The notes under the pieces: model-generated
Database searches by the model: none
What the model saw: the letters and a program-made list of their open reading frames with translations, nothing else
What the model was told of the DNA's origin: nothing
Part shown: positions 46,771-54,817 of the stretch, one piece after another
Position numbering within the stretch: the stretch's first letter is position 1
Layout: every line of letters begins with the position of its first letter
Position numbers and translations under genes: made by a program
Source of the DNA: Salinibacterium sp. TMP30
GTDB lineage: Bacteria; Actinomycetota; Actinomycetes; Actinomycetales; Microbacteriaceae
Length of the DNA: 64,000 nucleotides
NCBI RefSeq assembly: GCF_038397785.1
Contig: NZ_CP151642.1
Span: forward strand, 620,001 to 684,000
Direction: 5' to 3'

Positions 46771-48627
46771 TTAGCGTTCAGTCGTCGCCTCAACCCCGGT
46801 GATGCTCGACAGCGGCAGAGTGCGCTCGATGTCCGCACCACGGTCGAGTGCGCGCATCCGCCCCGCTGCCACACTCGACGGTTCAAGGGTGTACAACACC
46901 TCTCGACCGTTCGGCATTCTTACGGTCACTTTCAGCAGCAGTTTGTTGCGAATAGCGACCTCGATTTGCCGGGACAGCCACGCCTGATCCTCATCGCCAG
47001 TAACCCCACCCTGGCCGTCGCGCAGTTTCGCCAGCAACTGCTCTGGTTGGGCATCCTGAGGTTCATGCAGGGTTGCGTCGCTCACCTGATCGCGCCGCAG
47101 CGATAAAATGGTGCCATCGCCGTCTTCTGCGGCAACCGGGTAGCGGGCATCGCTGAGAGCCCAAAAAAGTTGCTCCACCCCAAACCGTGAGACCAGCCGA
47201 CCAGGTTCGTGACGCAGCCCAAACGGTGAAAAGTTGGGGTCGACGGCGATCGATTGAAGCAGCACCGAATCAGGGGACGTGACATAACTGCCGACCGACC
47301 CATGCAAACCAACCCGCACGAGCCCATGTCGCGAGGCCGCTTCAGTCAGCAGATACTCGACCGGTTGCGGAACGCCCGTCAACGAAATCTCTGCCAAGAA
47401 CGCTCGCATACCCTCAAGCGTTTCTCCGAGCGTCATCGCGTGATGCAAGCTCGACGGCGATATTCGATACGTGGATGCCAGAGCGCGAGTCTCAACATCG
47501 GCGATGATGCGCAGGCGAGCATCCAGTTGCGGTGCCAAGGGTCCAGGCGAAATCACCGTCAGGTCGGGCTGCACGTAGACGTGGTGCACTTCCTTGGGGA
47601 ACAGCTCAGCCATCGCCGCAGCGGCTTCCGCCGGTGTGCGTGTAAGGAGTGCAACCCCTGCGGTACTCGGTAGTCTCTCTGCGGTCACTCCGAGCAACTG
47701 CGCGTCACGGCTGTAGCGCCGCAATTTTTCGAGCATCCAGTCAACACCGGCGGGGAACAGCCACCCAACATACGCTTCGACTCCGTCGCCCCAGAAGCTG
47801 TGGGTGCGGTCAGCCAAGATTGTGCGGATGTCATCGGGTACGCCCTGATACCAGGCCTCAGCGAGGTGCAGCCAGCGTTCGTCTGCGGAGCGCGACATCC
47901 ACGCGGTGGCATCGGCGGTGGGCATCCATTGGGCATTCGTGGTTGCAACAAGCCCGGCGCGTTCCGCAATGTCTACGAGTCCGGCGACCTTATCGAGGCG
48001 CACAGACATCGAGACCGCGAGCCGCTTGGAGTCGGGCAGTGAGACTCCGCCCCGGGCGAGATCGCGCACGGGAGTGGTGCGAAGTTGGTTGAGAAGCTCG
48101 GTGACTTCGTTGGTGGTAGCGAAAGCGTTTTCGGCCGCAATACGGTCGAGAGATGCGCGCTCAGACGGCTCAACCGAAGTGAGCGTTGATGGGGGAGCCG
48201 TCTCGAGAAGCTCTCCCGTGGTGGGCAAGTCATCGAAAGGCCAGCCCGCCAAATGGTCGGTCACGCCATCAGGAGCGCTATAGCGACCACCGCGGAAAAT
48301 CAGCAGCGCATGCTCCACAAGTCGGTCAAGTCGCTGCTGCACGGCCACAGGATCGCTGCCAAATCTGCCCAGTGCGGAAGCAACATCACCAGCGGTCAGC
48401 GAATTGGTATCGGCAACAACGGCCAAAGTCGCGAGGGTGGGACGGTCAAGAGTGCGCAGAACGCGCTCAAGTGATGTGGTCTGCTGCAGAGCATCCGCAA
48501 GATCAAAAAAATCGCTGACGGAGTTGCTGCGCACAACTCGCGAGCGCAACAACTGAAGGAGTTGACTATCGTCTAATGCGCGCAGTTGAGCCGCGAGCAG
48601 AAGAGCAGCGTCGCTAATTGTGGCCAT
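46771..48627 (-). CDS. Helicase-associated (PF13625-like) protein paired with XPB
   Basis: 618 residues, no membrane segments. The C-terminal half contains the helicase-C-terminal-like module (VYVQPDLTVISPGPLAPQLDARLRIIADVE, and later FAEI-like MRAFLAEISLTGVPQPVEYLL), as in proteins encoded next to actinobacterial XPB. The N-terminal part resembles winged-helix repeats (TLATLAVVADTNSLTAGDVASALGRFG). Probably works with the XPB helicase in DNA repair. The start lies within the tail of a small membrane-protein gene (14-bp overlap). Confidence 0.8.
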   Translation of the reverse strand: MATISDAALLLAAQLRALDDSQLLQLLRSRVVRSNSVSDFFDLADALQQTTSLERVLRTLDRPTLATLAVVADTNSLTAGDVASALGRFGSDPVAVQQRLDRLVEHALLIFRGGRYSAPDGVTDHLAGWPFDDLPTTGELLETAPPSTLTSVEPSERASLDRIAAENAFATTNEVTELLNQLRTTPVRDLARGGVSLPDSKRLAVSMSVRLDKVAGLVDIAERAGLVATTNAQWMPTADATAWMSRSADERWLHLAEAWYQGVPDDIRTILADRTHSFWGDGVEAYVGWLFPAGVDWMLEKLRRYSRDAQLLGVTAERLPSTAGVALLTRTPAEAAAAMAELFPKEVHHVYVQPDLTVISPGPLAPQLDARLRIIADVETRALASTYRISPSSLHHAMTLGETLEGMRAFLAEISLTGVPQPVEYLLTEAASRHGLVRVGLHGSVGSYVTSPDSVLLQSIAVDPNFSPFGLRHEPGRLVSRFGVEQLFWALSDARYPVAAEDGDGTILSLRRDQVSDATLHEPQDAQPEQLLAKLRDGQGGVTGDEDQAWLSRQIEVAIRNKLLLKVTVRMPNGREVLYTLEPSSVAAGRMRALDRGADIERTLPLSSITGVEATTER

Positions 48628-48880
48628 TCCTGTATTCGCGTTGGCGGCGGCGCCCGTTCAGCACCAGAAGGGTGATGATGAAAGCCACACCCAACGGAAG
48701 AGCAAAGTAGGGCATAGTGATGACTGCGGGCCACGCACCTGTGTCGAAATCGCTGAGACCGGCTGCGGTGGCAACAACTACGGCGACAAAGCTAATCACG
48801 GCGAGTGCGATCGAGATGGCGACGAGGTAGGCGAGCACACGCTCGATACGAAGGTCGCGTTCAGTTGAATGATTTGTCAC
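48614..48880 (-). CDS. Small two-helix membrane protein
   Basis: 88 residues from GTG 48880 (TNHSTERDLRIERVLAYLV). Two hydrophobic segments near residues 15-38 and 52-72, with a basic C-terminus (NGRRRQREYRNGHN). A longer in-frame opening to 49117 would run through the divergent cold-shock gene and is rejected. Function unknown; it precedes the helicase-associated gene and is divergent from the cold-shock gene. Confidence 0.65.
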   Translation of the reverse strand: MTNHSTERDLRIERVLAYLVAISIALAVISFVAVVVATAAGLSDFDTGAWPAVITMPYFALPLGVAFIITLLVLNGRRRQREYRNGHN

Positions 48881-48943
48881 GTTGACAAGGATACGCGCCC
48901 GTTTACGTTCTAAGCTTGAGTCACGATACAAAGGAGCATGCCC

Positions 48944-49327
48944 ATGCCCACCGGCAAGGTTAAGTTTTACGATGACGAGAAGGGTTTTGGCTTCATCATG
49001 AGTGATGAAGGCCAAGAGGTCTTCTTGCACGCCTCTGCGCTGCCTGCGGGCACAACAGGGGTAAAGGCGGGCACTCGCCTCGAATTCGGCATCGCCGATG
49101 GCAAGAAGGGCGCACAAGCGCTCTCAGTGCGTGTGATGGATGCCCCTGCGAGTATGAGCAAGCTGAACCGCAAGCCAGCCGATGACATGGCCGTGATTAT
49201 TGAAGATCTGGTCAAGCTCATGGATGGCATTGGTTCGGGTCTCAAGCGGGGGCGTTACCCCGACAAGGCGCACGGCGCCAAAATTGCTTCAATGCTGCGA
49301 AAGGTAGCGGACGAACTAGATGCCTAA
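48944..49327 (+). CDS. Cold-shock domain protein with C-terminal extension
   Basis: 127 residues. N-terminal cold-shock domain with RNP-type motifs KGFGFI and VFLHASAL (residues about 5-65), then a helical extension (ADDMAVIIEDLVKLMDGIGSGLKRG, ending KIASMLRKVADELDA) seen in the actinobacterial CspA-like proteins encoded next to DUF3027. ATG 48944 is favoured over 48938 because AAGGAG (48931-48936) is then 7 nt away. It overlaps the next gene by 8 bp. Confidence 0.88.
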   Translation: MPTGKVKFYDDEKGFGFIMSDEGQEVFLHASALPAGTTGVKAGTRLEFGIADGKKGAQALSVRVMDAPASMSKLNRKPADDMAVIIEDLVKLMDGIGSGLKRGRYPDKAHGAKIASMLRKVADELDA

Positions 49328-50036
49328 TAGCCAGTACGAAAAGCTCGCTCGGGGTGCACTCCTCGAGATCACTGATACGGCGTCGATTGGCGCCCTCGTC
49401 GGTGAGCAGGTCGAAAGCGACGGCACTGTCTCGGTGATCTTCGCTTCGGCCATGCGGGGCTATCCGGGCTGGAACTGGACCATCAGCATCGCCCACGTCG
49501 AGGGTGCAGAGCCGACCGTTCTTGAAGCGGAACTCATGCCGGCTGAAGGCGCACTACTTTCCCCCGACTGGGTTCCGTGGTCTGAACGACTCGCCGACTA
49601 CAAGGCTGCCCAAGCGGCGGCGGAAACAGCGGATGCCGAAAAAGCGGCCTCAGACAAAGCGTCAAGCGGCGATGGCTCAGACGGCGATGGCTCAGACCAC
49701 GATGAGTCAGACGACGATGATTCAGGCGACGACCTCGATGACGACGACGACGAGTTCGATTCTGCCGTGTTGCATGGCGGAGATCTTGACGGTGTAGACA
49801 TCGACGCCGTAGCTGACGAAGACGACGATGATGATGACGAAGTCGGCGACGATTATGATTCAGGCGTTTTTCGCGGGGGAGACCACGACGGCGTGAGCGT
49901 CGACGACCTCGATGAGTCTGCCGACGACGACGACGATGACGACGATGATTCGGATGACGACGATGATTCGGATGACGACGAAGAGTCGGATGACGACGAC
50001 GATGACGATGACGACGAATCAGACGACGACGATTGA
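49320..50036 (+). CDS. DUF3027 protein with long Asp-rich C-terminal tail
   Basis: 238 residues. The first 90 or so follow the DUF3027 pattern (FASAMRGYPGWNWTISIAHVEG and LSPDWVPWSERL). After an Ala/Glu linker the tail from residue 115 on is dominated by Asp and Ser, with two copies of a short motif: FDSAVLHGGDLDGVDID (residues about 142-158) and YDSGVFRGGDHDGVSVD (180-196). Tail length and DNA repeats suggest slippage-prone growth. Function unknown; the pairing with a cold-shock protein suggests nucleic-acid-related work, and the acidic tail could mimic nucleic acid or bind cations. Confidence 0.82.
   Translation: MPNSQYEKLARGALLEITDTASIGALVGEQVESDGTVSVIFASAMRGYPGWNWTISIAHVEGAEPTVLEAELMPAEGALLSPDWVPWSERLADYKAAQAAAETADAEKAASDKASSGDGSDGDGSDHDESDDDDSGDDLDDDDDEFDSAVLHGGDLDGVDIDAVADEDDDDDDEVGDDYDSGVFRGGDHDGVSVDDLDESADDDDDDDDDSDDDDDSDDDEESDDDDDDDDDESDDDD
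49935..49988 (+). repeat. 18-bp tandem repeat in the DUF3027 tail
   Basis: Unit GATGACGACGATGATTCG occurs perfectly at 49935-49952 and 49953-49970, and with two changes at 49971-49988; it encodes DDDDDS. A fourth degraded unit follows. Confidence 0.85.
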
Positions 50037-50041
50037 GATGA

Positions 50042-50287
50042 CTAGTCTGTGCGCTTCCCGTGTCTGACGTGCGTGTAGATCAGCCCGATAAGTCCGAGCA
50101 CGAGCCCCGCCACTGCGGTCCATAACCACCACAGGTTGCCTGCAGCGTTCAGCGGCTCGAGAAAGAGCAGCAGAGTGGCCAGGCCGAGCACCCACAGCCC
50201 GATACCGAAAAGCATCGCCTTGCGGTCGTCAGTCTCGACCGGCTTGGGGTCGGGCCGCCGTTCCGAGTCTTTCAGCCAGATACGCAC
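50042..50287 (-). CDS. DUF2530 two-helix membrane protein
   Basis: 81 residues: a short basic N-terminus (RIWLKDSERRPDPKPVETDDRKAM), two hydrophobic segments (LFGIGLWVLGLATLLLFLEPL and WWLWTAVAGLVLGLIGLIYT) and a basic tail. This matches actinobacterial DUF2530. It follows serC on the same strand by 9 bp. Function unknown. Confidence 0.82.
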   Translation of the reverse strand: MRIWLKDSERRPDPKPVETDDRKAMLFGIGLWVLGLATLLLFLEPLNAAGNLWWLWTAVAGLVLGLIGLIYTHVRHGKRTD

Positions 50288-50296
50288 AGTTTCAGG

Positions 50297-51436
<1,140 letters not shown>

Positions 51437-51449
51437 CTAGTCTTGTTTC

Positions 51450-52151
51450 ATGACCGATCTCGTTGACACCACCGAGATGTACCTGCGCACGATTCTTGAC
51501 CTTGAAGAAGAGAATATTGTTCCGCTGCGGGCACGCATCTCTGAACGCCTCGGCCACTCTGGTCCGACCGTTTCGCAAACTATCGGCCGCATGGAACGTG
51601 ACGGCCTGGTCGTCGTGGAAGGAGACCGCCACCTTGAGTTCACCGAGGAGGGTCGCCGCCGTGCCACACAGGTGATGCGAAAGCACCGCCTTGCTGAGCG
51701 CTTGCTTGCCGATGTTATTGGGCTCGATTGGGCTCTCGTGCATGATGAGGCCTGCCGGTGGGAGCACGTGATGAGCGAGCAGGTTGAGCGCAAGCTCATC
51801 GAAATGCTTGATCACCCCACGGAGTCGCCCTACGGCAACCCAATTCCGGGTTTGGAAGAGCTGGGCGGCACTGCTGCCCCCTCATTCAGCGCGGGAATGG
51901 TGAACATTGTCGATCTGGTCGCCGAGACTGCGTCACCCGTTTCAGGTCGCATCCGTCGTTTGGGTGAGCCCGTGCAGTTTGAGCCAGAATTGCTGCAGCA
52001 ATTGTTCAACGCGGGGGTTATGCCCGGCAAGACGGCAACATTTTCGGCCGCTGACTCGTATGTTGCGGTCACCGTTGAGGGTTTTGGCGAAGGCCTTGAG
52101 TTGCCCAATGAGGTCGCTGTGCACATCTTCGTAGAGAAGCCTGTCGCTTAA
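51450..52151 (+). CDS. DtxR/IdeR-type metal-dependent repressor
   Basis: 233 residues with the three DtxR domains: N-terminal winged helix (LVDTTEMYLRTILDLEEENIVPLRARISERLGHSG), metal-binding/dimerisation domain (MRKHRLAERLLADVIGLDW, then HDEACRWEHVMSEQVERKL, with the expected Met/Cys/His/Glu ligands) and a C-terminal SH3-like domain. In actinobacteria such proteins use Fe(II) or Mn(II) as co-repressor; which metal is not resolved. Monocistronic as far as visible. Confidence 0.89.
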   Translation: MTDLVDTTEMYLRTILDLEEENIVPLRARISERLGHSGPTVSQTIGRMERDGLVVVEGDRHLEFTEEGRRRATQVMRKHRLAERLLADVIGLDWALVHDEACRWEHVMSEQVERKLIEMLDHPTESPYGNPIPGLEELGGTAAPSFSAGMVNIVDLVAETASPVSGRIRRLGEPVQFEPELLQQLFNAGVMPGKTATFSAADSYVAVTVEGFGEGLELPNEVAVHIFVEKPVA

Positions 52152-52280
52152 GGCATTCATTCTGGTGTTCACCGAGGCGTTACCGTCTCGTCATTCGATG
52201 CGGCGCGCCCGCGTGCGGAATGCGCCAAAAATTGGGTTAGCCTGTAGCTCTTGAAGTTCACGAATGAACCGGAGAATCGC

Positions 52281-52382
52281 ATGTTAGGTAGGTGCAGCAT
52301 CCAAACCGTGGATGCGCGCGCTTACTTCTACATACGACACAGCAGTACTGTGCGCGGTAGTTTTCGCGCGCTGAATCACTAG
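52281..52382 (+). CDS. 33-residue ORF ending in a strong terminator
   Basis: ATG 52281 with GGAG at 52271-52274 (6-nt spacing); peptide begins MLGRCSIQTVDARAYFYIRH and ends FRALNH, stop TAG 52380-52382. A possible promoter is TGCGGA (52214-52219) / TAGCCT (52238-52243), 18-nt spacer. The stop codon touches the first base of a Rho-independent terminator stem. It could be a small protein, the leader of an attenuator ahead of the HNH gene, or part of a structured small RNA (several GCGCGC segments could pair alternately). I do not recognise the peptide. Confidence 0.45.
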   Translation: MLGRCSIQTVDARAYFYIRHSSTVRGSFRALNH

Positions 52383-52413
52383 GCATCGTCTTTCGACGGT
52401 GCCTTTTTGTTTT
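52382..52413 (+). terminator. Strong Rho-independent terminator
   Basis: GGCATCGTC (52382-52390), loop TTTC, GACGGTGCC (52395-52403): a 9-bp stem with one G-U pair, followed by TTTTTGTTTT. The best terminator in the window. It lies 75 bp before the HNH gene start, so either ends a short transcript or attenuates that gene. Confidence 0.85.
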
Positions 52414-52486
52414 CTGCCTCCCATTCGCTGAGCCTCAAGGAAGTCGATTGCCTGCAAGCCGTGCAGGCTCTTTCGAGAGGATGACA

Positions 52487-52984
52487 ATGCGCACACTGGT
52501 ATTGAACGCGGGCTATGAGCCGCTCGCGGTCGTGTCTTTCAAGCGAGCAATTGTGCTCGTGTTGAATCAGAAGGCCACGATCATTGCTGCCGATTCGGAG
52601 CATCCTGTCTGGGGCTCGAGCGGGTCATGGGATCGCCCGTCGGTGATCATCCTGCGAAATTATGTGCGCATCCCTTCTACGCGCAGACTGCCGGTGTCGC
52701 GCAGGGGAGTGCTGCGGCGCGATGGCCACCGTTGTGGTTACTGCGGCGGCCCGGCGAACACTATTGACCATGTGTTGCCGCGTTCACGGGGTGGTCAAGA
52801 CACGTGGGAGAACCTGGTGGCGTGCTGCCTGCGGTGTAACAACGTGAAGAGCAATCGCACCCCCGCGGAGATGAATTGGCGTTTGCTGACGAAGCCGCGC
52901 CCCCCACACACGAGCGCATGGCTTGTCAGGGGAATTGAAAGGGCACTCCCAGATTGGGAAGAATATTTGGCTCCGGCCGCATAA
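52487..52984 (+). CDS. HNH endonuclease family protein
   Basis: 165 residues. N-terminus RTLVLNAGYEPLAVVSFKRAIVLVLNQKA is typical of a widespread HNH protein family; the nuclease motif is complete: CGYCGGPANTIDHVLPRSRGG with the DH pair, ENLVACCLRCNNVKSNRTP with Asn and the second zinc Cys pair. ATG 52487 gives a 6-nt gap to GAGAGG (52475-52480); the ATG at 52481 would touch it. Role unknown, probably a DNA-processing enzyme of the host rather than phage. Confidence 0.84.
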   Translation: MRTLVLNAGYEPLAVVSFKRAIVLVLNQKATIIAADSEHPVWGSSGSWDRPSVIILRNYVRIPSTRRLPVSRRGVLRRDGHRCGYCGGPANTIDHVLPRSRGGQDTWENLVACCLRCNNVKSNRTPAEMNWRLLTKPRPPHTSAWLVRGIERALPDWEEYLAPAA

Positions 52985-53042
52985 CTGTTATGCTGTTGTG
53001 ATTATTCCCGTAGTTCGAGATTTGCCCTAGATCTATCTCGAA
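52967..53042 (+). promoter_or_regulatory. Promoter and inverted repeat upstream of the CHAP protein gene
   Basis: TTGGCT (52967-52972) and TATGCT (52989-52994), 16-nt spacer with a TG extension before the -10, lie at the end of the HNH gene. Downstream, TTCGAGAT (53014-53021) and ATCTCGAA (53035-53042) form a perfect 8-bp inverted repeat with a 13-nt loop in the expected 5' leader, a candidate operator or RNA hairpin. Confidence 0.5.
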
Positions 53043-53075
53043 TCCGCTCCACTGATTGGTAGTCGTTTGTCCCGC

Positions 53076-54095
53076 ATGTCTTCTGATCGCACGGATGCTT
53101 GTGGTGTCCCCGTGGGCGAAGCCACCAGTGATGCGCCAGTTTTCCTGTCGCGGCGCGAGGCCCGCGCCGCGCGTGAGGCGGCCGGGCCACAGTCGTCAGC
53201 AGTTGCTGATGCGGCCGCCGCGGAGAAGCCGCAGGGTATGTCAGTTGTTCAGGCCGCCGCCGTTGTGCCTCAGATTCCTATTGCACCTGCCGCGGTCATG
53301 CGCTCCGACGTCGCACTTGCAGGCCCAATAGCTAAGTCTGCGGATGTTGCCGTCGCCAAGCCGAGCGCAGTTGCGTCGCCGAAACGCGCACGTCGCAACC
53401 CGATGCGGGCTATGGCTTCGCTGGCAGTTATTGGTGGCCTGGTTGCTGTTGTTGGTTTACCTGCATACGGACAGGGCAGCGTTCTCTCTGATGAGGGTTC
53501 CGTGGTGGCTTCGGCAGCTGTGGCAGATGCATCGACGGTGAGCGCACAGTCGGTCACAGTGAGTGCCGATTTGGCGCTTCCTGAGCTTGAGCGTGACCAA
53601 TTCGAGGCAACGTCGCCCGAAGATTTGGCACTGATCCGCCAGCAGTCAGCGATTGCTTCGGCAAACGCGCTGTATGCGGCATCCGGGGCCCGTGAGCTTG
53701 GCGACGACTACCCGTGGGCGACTGCAGGCTACGACCTGTCGCCACTCAACTACTACTACCGCCAGTGCACTGACTTTGTTGCTTGGCGGTTGAACCGCGA
53801 TGTTGGGTCATTCTCCGCACCTTTCCGCTGGGCGTGGGCTGACCTCACCCCGAATGGGGGAAATGCTTCGCAGTGGAAGGCCGCTTGGGATGCTCACGGC
53901 TGGACCGTTAGCGCCACACCGGTTGTCGGATCGGTGGCCTGGTTCGGTTGGGATAACCACGTTGCCTATGTGAAGGCAATCAACGCTGATGGCAGTGTTT
54001 TGCTTGAGGAATACAACTACGTGAACCGCGTCTACGGCCAGCGTATTCTCGCGGCAGCCGACGTAGAGGCTTTCCTCTACCCACCCGGCCAGTAG
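53076..54095 (+). CDS. Membrane-anchored CHAP domain peptidoglycan hydrolase
   Basis: 339 residues from ATG 53076 (TTG 53067 is possible). A cytoplasmic Ala-rich N-terminus of about 105 residues, a basic patch (PKRARRNPMR), one membrane segment (AMASLAVIGGLVAVVGLPAYG) and an extracytoplasmic C-terminal CHAP domain with the catalytic Cys in YYYRQCTDFVAWRLN and His in GWDNHVAYVKAI. Such proteins cleave peptidoglycan peptides or amides in wall growth or separation. Followed by tRNA-Arg. Confidence 0.86.
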   Translation: MSSDRTDACGVPVGEATSDAPVFLSRREARAAREAAGPQSSAVADAAAAEKPQGMSVVQAAAVVPQIPIAPAAVMRSDVALAGPIAKSADVAVAKPSAVASPKRARRNPMRAMASLAVIGGLVAVVGLPAYGQGSVLSDEGSVVASAAVADASTVSAQSVTVSADLALPELERDQFEATSPEDLALIRQQSAIASANALYAASGARELGDDYPWATAGYDLSPLNYYYRQCTDFVAWRLNRDVGSFSAPFRWAWADLTPNGGNASQWKAAWDAHGWTVSATPVVGSVAWFGWDNHVAYVKAINADGSVLLEEYNYVNRVYGQRILAAADVEAFLYPPGQ

Positions 54096-54124
54096 CCCGC
54101 TACTCGGCTACACTCGAAACGCCA

Positions 54125-54196
54125 GCCTCTGTAGCTCAACGGAAGAGCAACTCCGTCCTAAGGAGCAGGTTGGGGGTTCGAATCCCTCCAGGGGCA
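54125..54196 (+). tRNA. tRNA-Arg (anticodon CCT)
   Basis: 72-nt cloverleaf: acceptor GCCTCTG / CAGGGGC (one T-G), D-arm GCTC/GAGC, anticodon loop GTCCTAA giving CCT, T-arm GGGGG-TTCGAAT-CCCTC, discriminator A at 54196; CCA not encoded. The outermost anticodon-stem pair is A-C, and position 32 is G rather than the usual pyrimidine. Confidence 0.92.
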
Positions 54197-54248
54197 CTTC
54201 GGAAAAGTGCTGGTCAGGGCCCCTATTTATCCGCAGACTTGCGGATTT
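54194..54248 (+). terminator. Hairpins after tRNA-Arg, probable terminator
   Basis: GCACTT (54194-54199) / AAGTGC (54205-54210) forms one hairpin directly on the tRNA 3' end, and CCGCA (54231-54235) / TGCGG (54240-54244) with loop GACT followed by ATTTT a second, the likelier terminator. Confidence 0.5.
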
Positions 54249-54758
54249 TGAGTCGTGTTCGCCAACAACTGAGTAGCATTGACCCTAGTCTTTGCGGTTT
54301 TGCTCACGGATTGCCTAGAGTTCGCGGAAAGTGCGGGCCGATCATCGGGCAATTATCGGTGTCCCTTTGGCGCTGTGGGCCGAGTTGCGGCGACCTACGC
54401 ATTTCGTCTTCTCGCTTTAGCTGGCATTGACTGAGCTTGAGCTGCTGATTCGCAGAGCGGCATCCCCCGTGCCAGATTCAATAACTATCGGACCGCGCAG
54501 CATTTCGACACTTGAGATGACCTTTCTGATGGTGGCGATAGCTTCCGCGTCAGAGCTTTTCAGCATTCGGTTGCGCGCATTCCGGAGGCTGCAACGGATG
54601 TTCCAATTCGGAGCGTCGCGACTTAGAACTCCTAGGGCGGCGGGGATACGAGGCGCGGCTTCGCGCGTCATGCTGGGCCCGGCCGCGATACCGTAGCTGT
54701 TGTCAAGACCGGGCGCTGTGTTCTTTCTGTGCGCAACTGCTCCGTAAACCCGGGGGAG
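54249..54758. other. Gene-free interval downstream of tRNA-Arg
   Basis: About 510 bp without a gene I can support. Open frames on both strands (for example 54427-54696 plus and 54417-54818 minus) have no recognisable motif, ribosome binding site or plausible start. tRNA-Arg 3' ends are common integration sites, but I see no integrase, excisionase or second copy of the tRNA end here. Confidence 0.5.
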
Positions 54759-54803
54759 TTGACAATCAGTATGGTCGATCCTTATTCTTTGTTTAGTACT
54801 AAA
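54759..54803 (+). promoter_or_regulatory. Promoter and palindromic operator of the alpha-glucoside operon
   Basis: TTGACA (54759-54764) and TATTCT (54783-54788) with an 18-nt spacer, followed at once by the perfect palindrome TTTAGTACTAAA (54792-54803), which overlaps the expected transcription start. Position implies repression, most likely by the ROK regulator whose ATG is at 54818 (GAGGA at 54809-54813). Confidence 0.65.
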
Positions 54804-54817
54804 TAAACGAGGAAACA

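Noticed and set aside
48881-49117. Longer start for the small membrane protein
   Set aside because: It would overlap the divergent cold-shock gene antisense over most of its length; GTG 48880 precedes the hydrophobic segments.
49660-50036. Repetitive GAC/GAT region as a CRISPR or VNTR outside genes
   Set aside because: It is in frame inside the DUF3027 gene and encodes its acidic tail; no spacers.
54427-54696. 89-codon plus-strand open frame in the same gap
   Set aside because: No ribosome binding site, Arg/Ala/Ile-rich without domain resemblance; high-GC chance frame.
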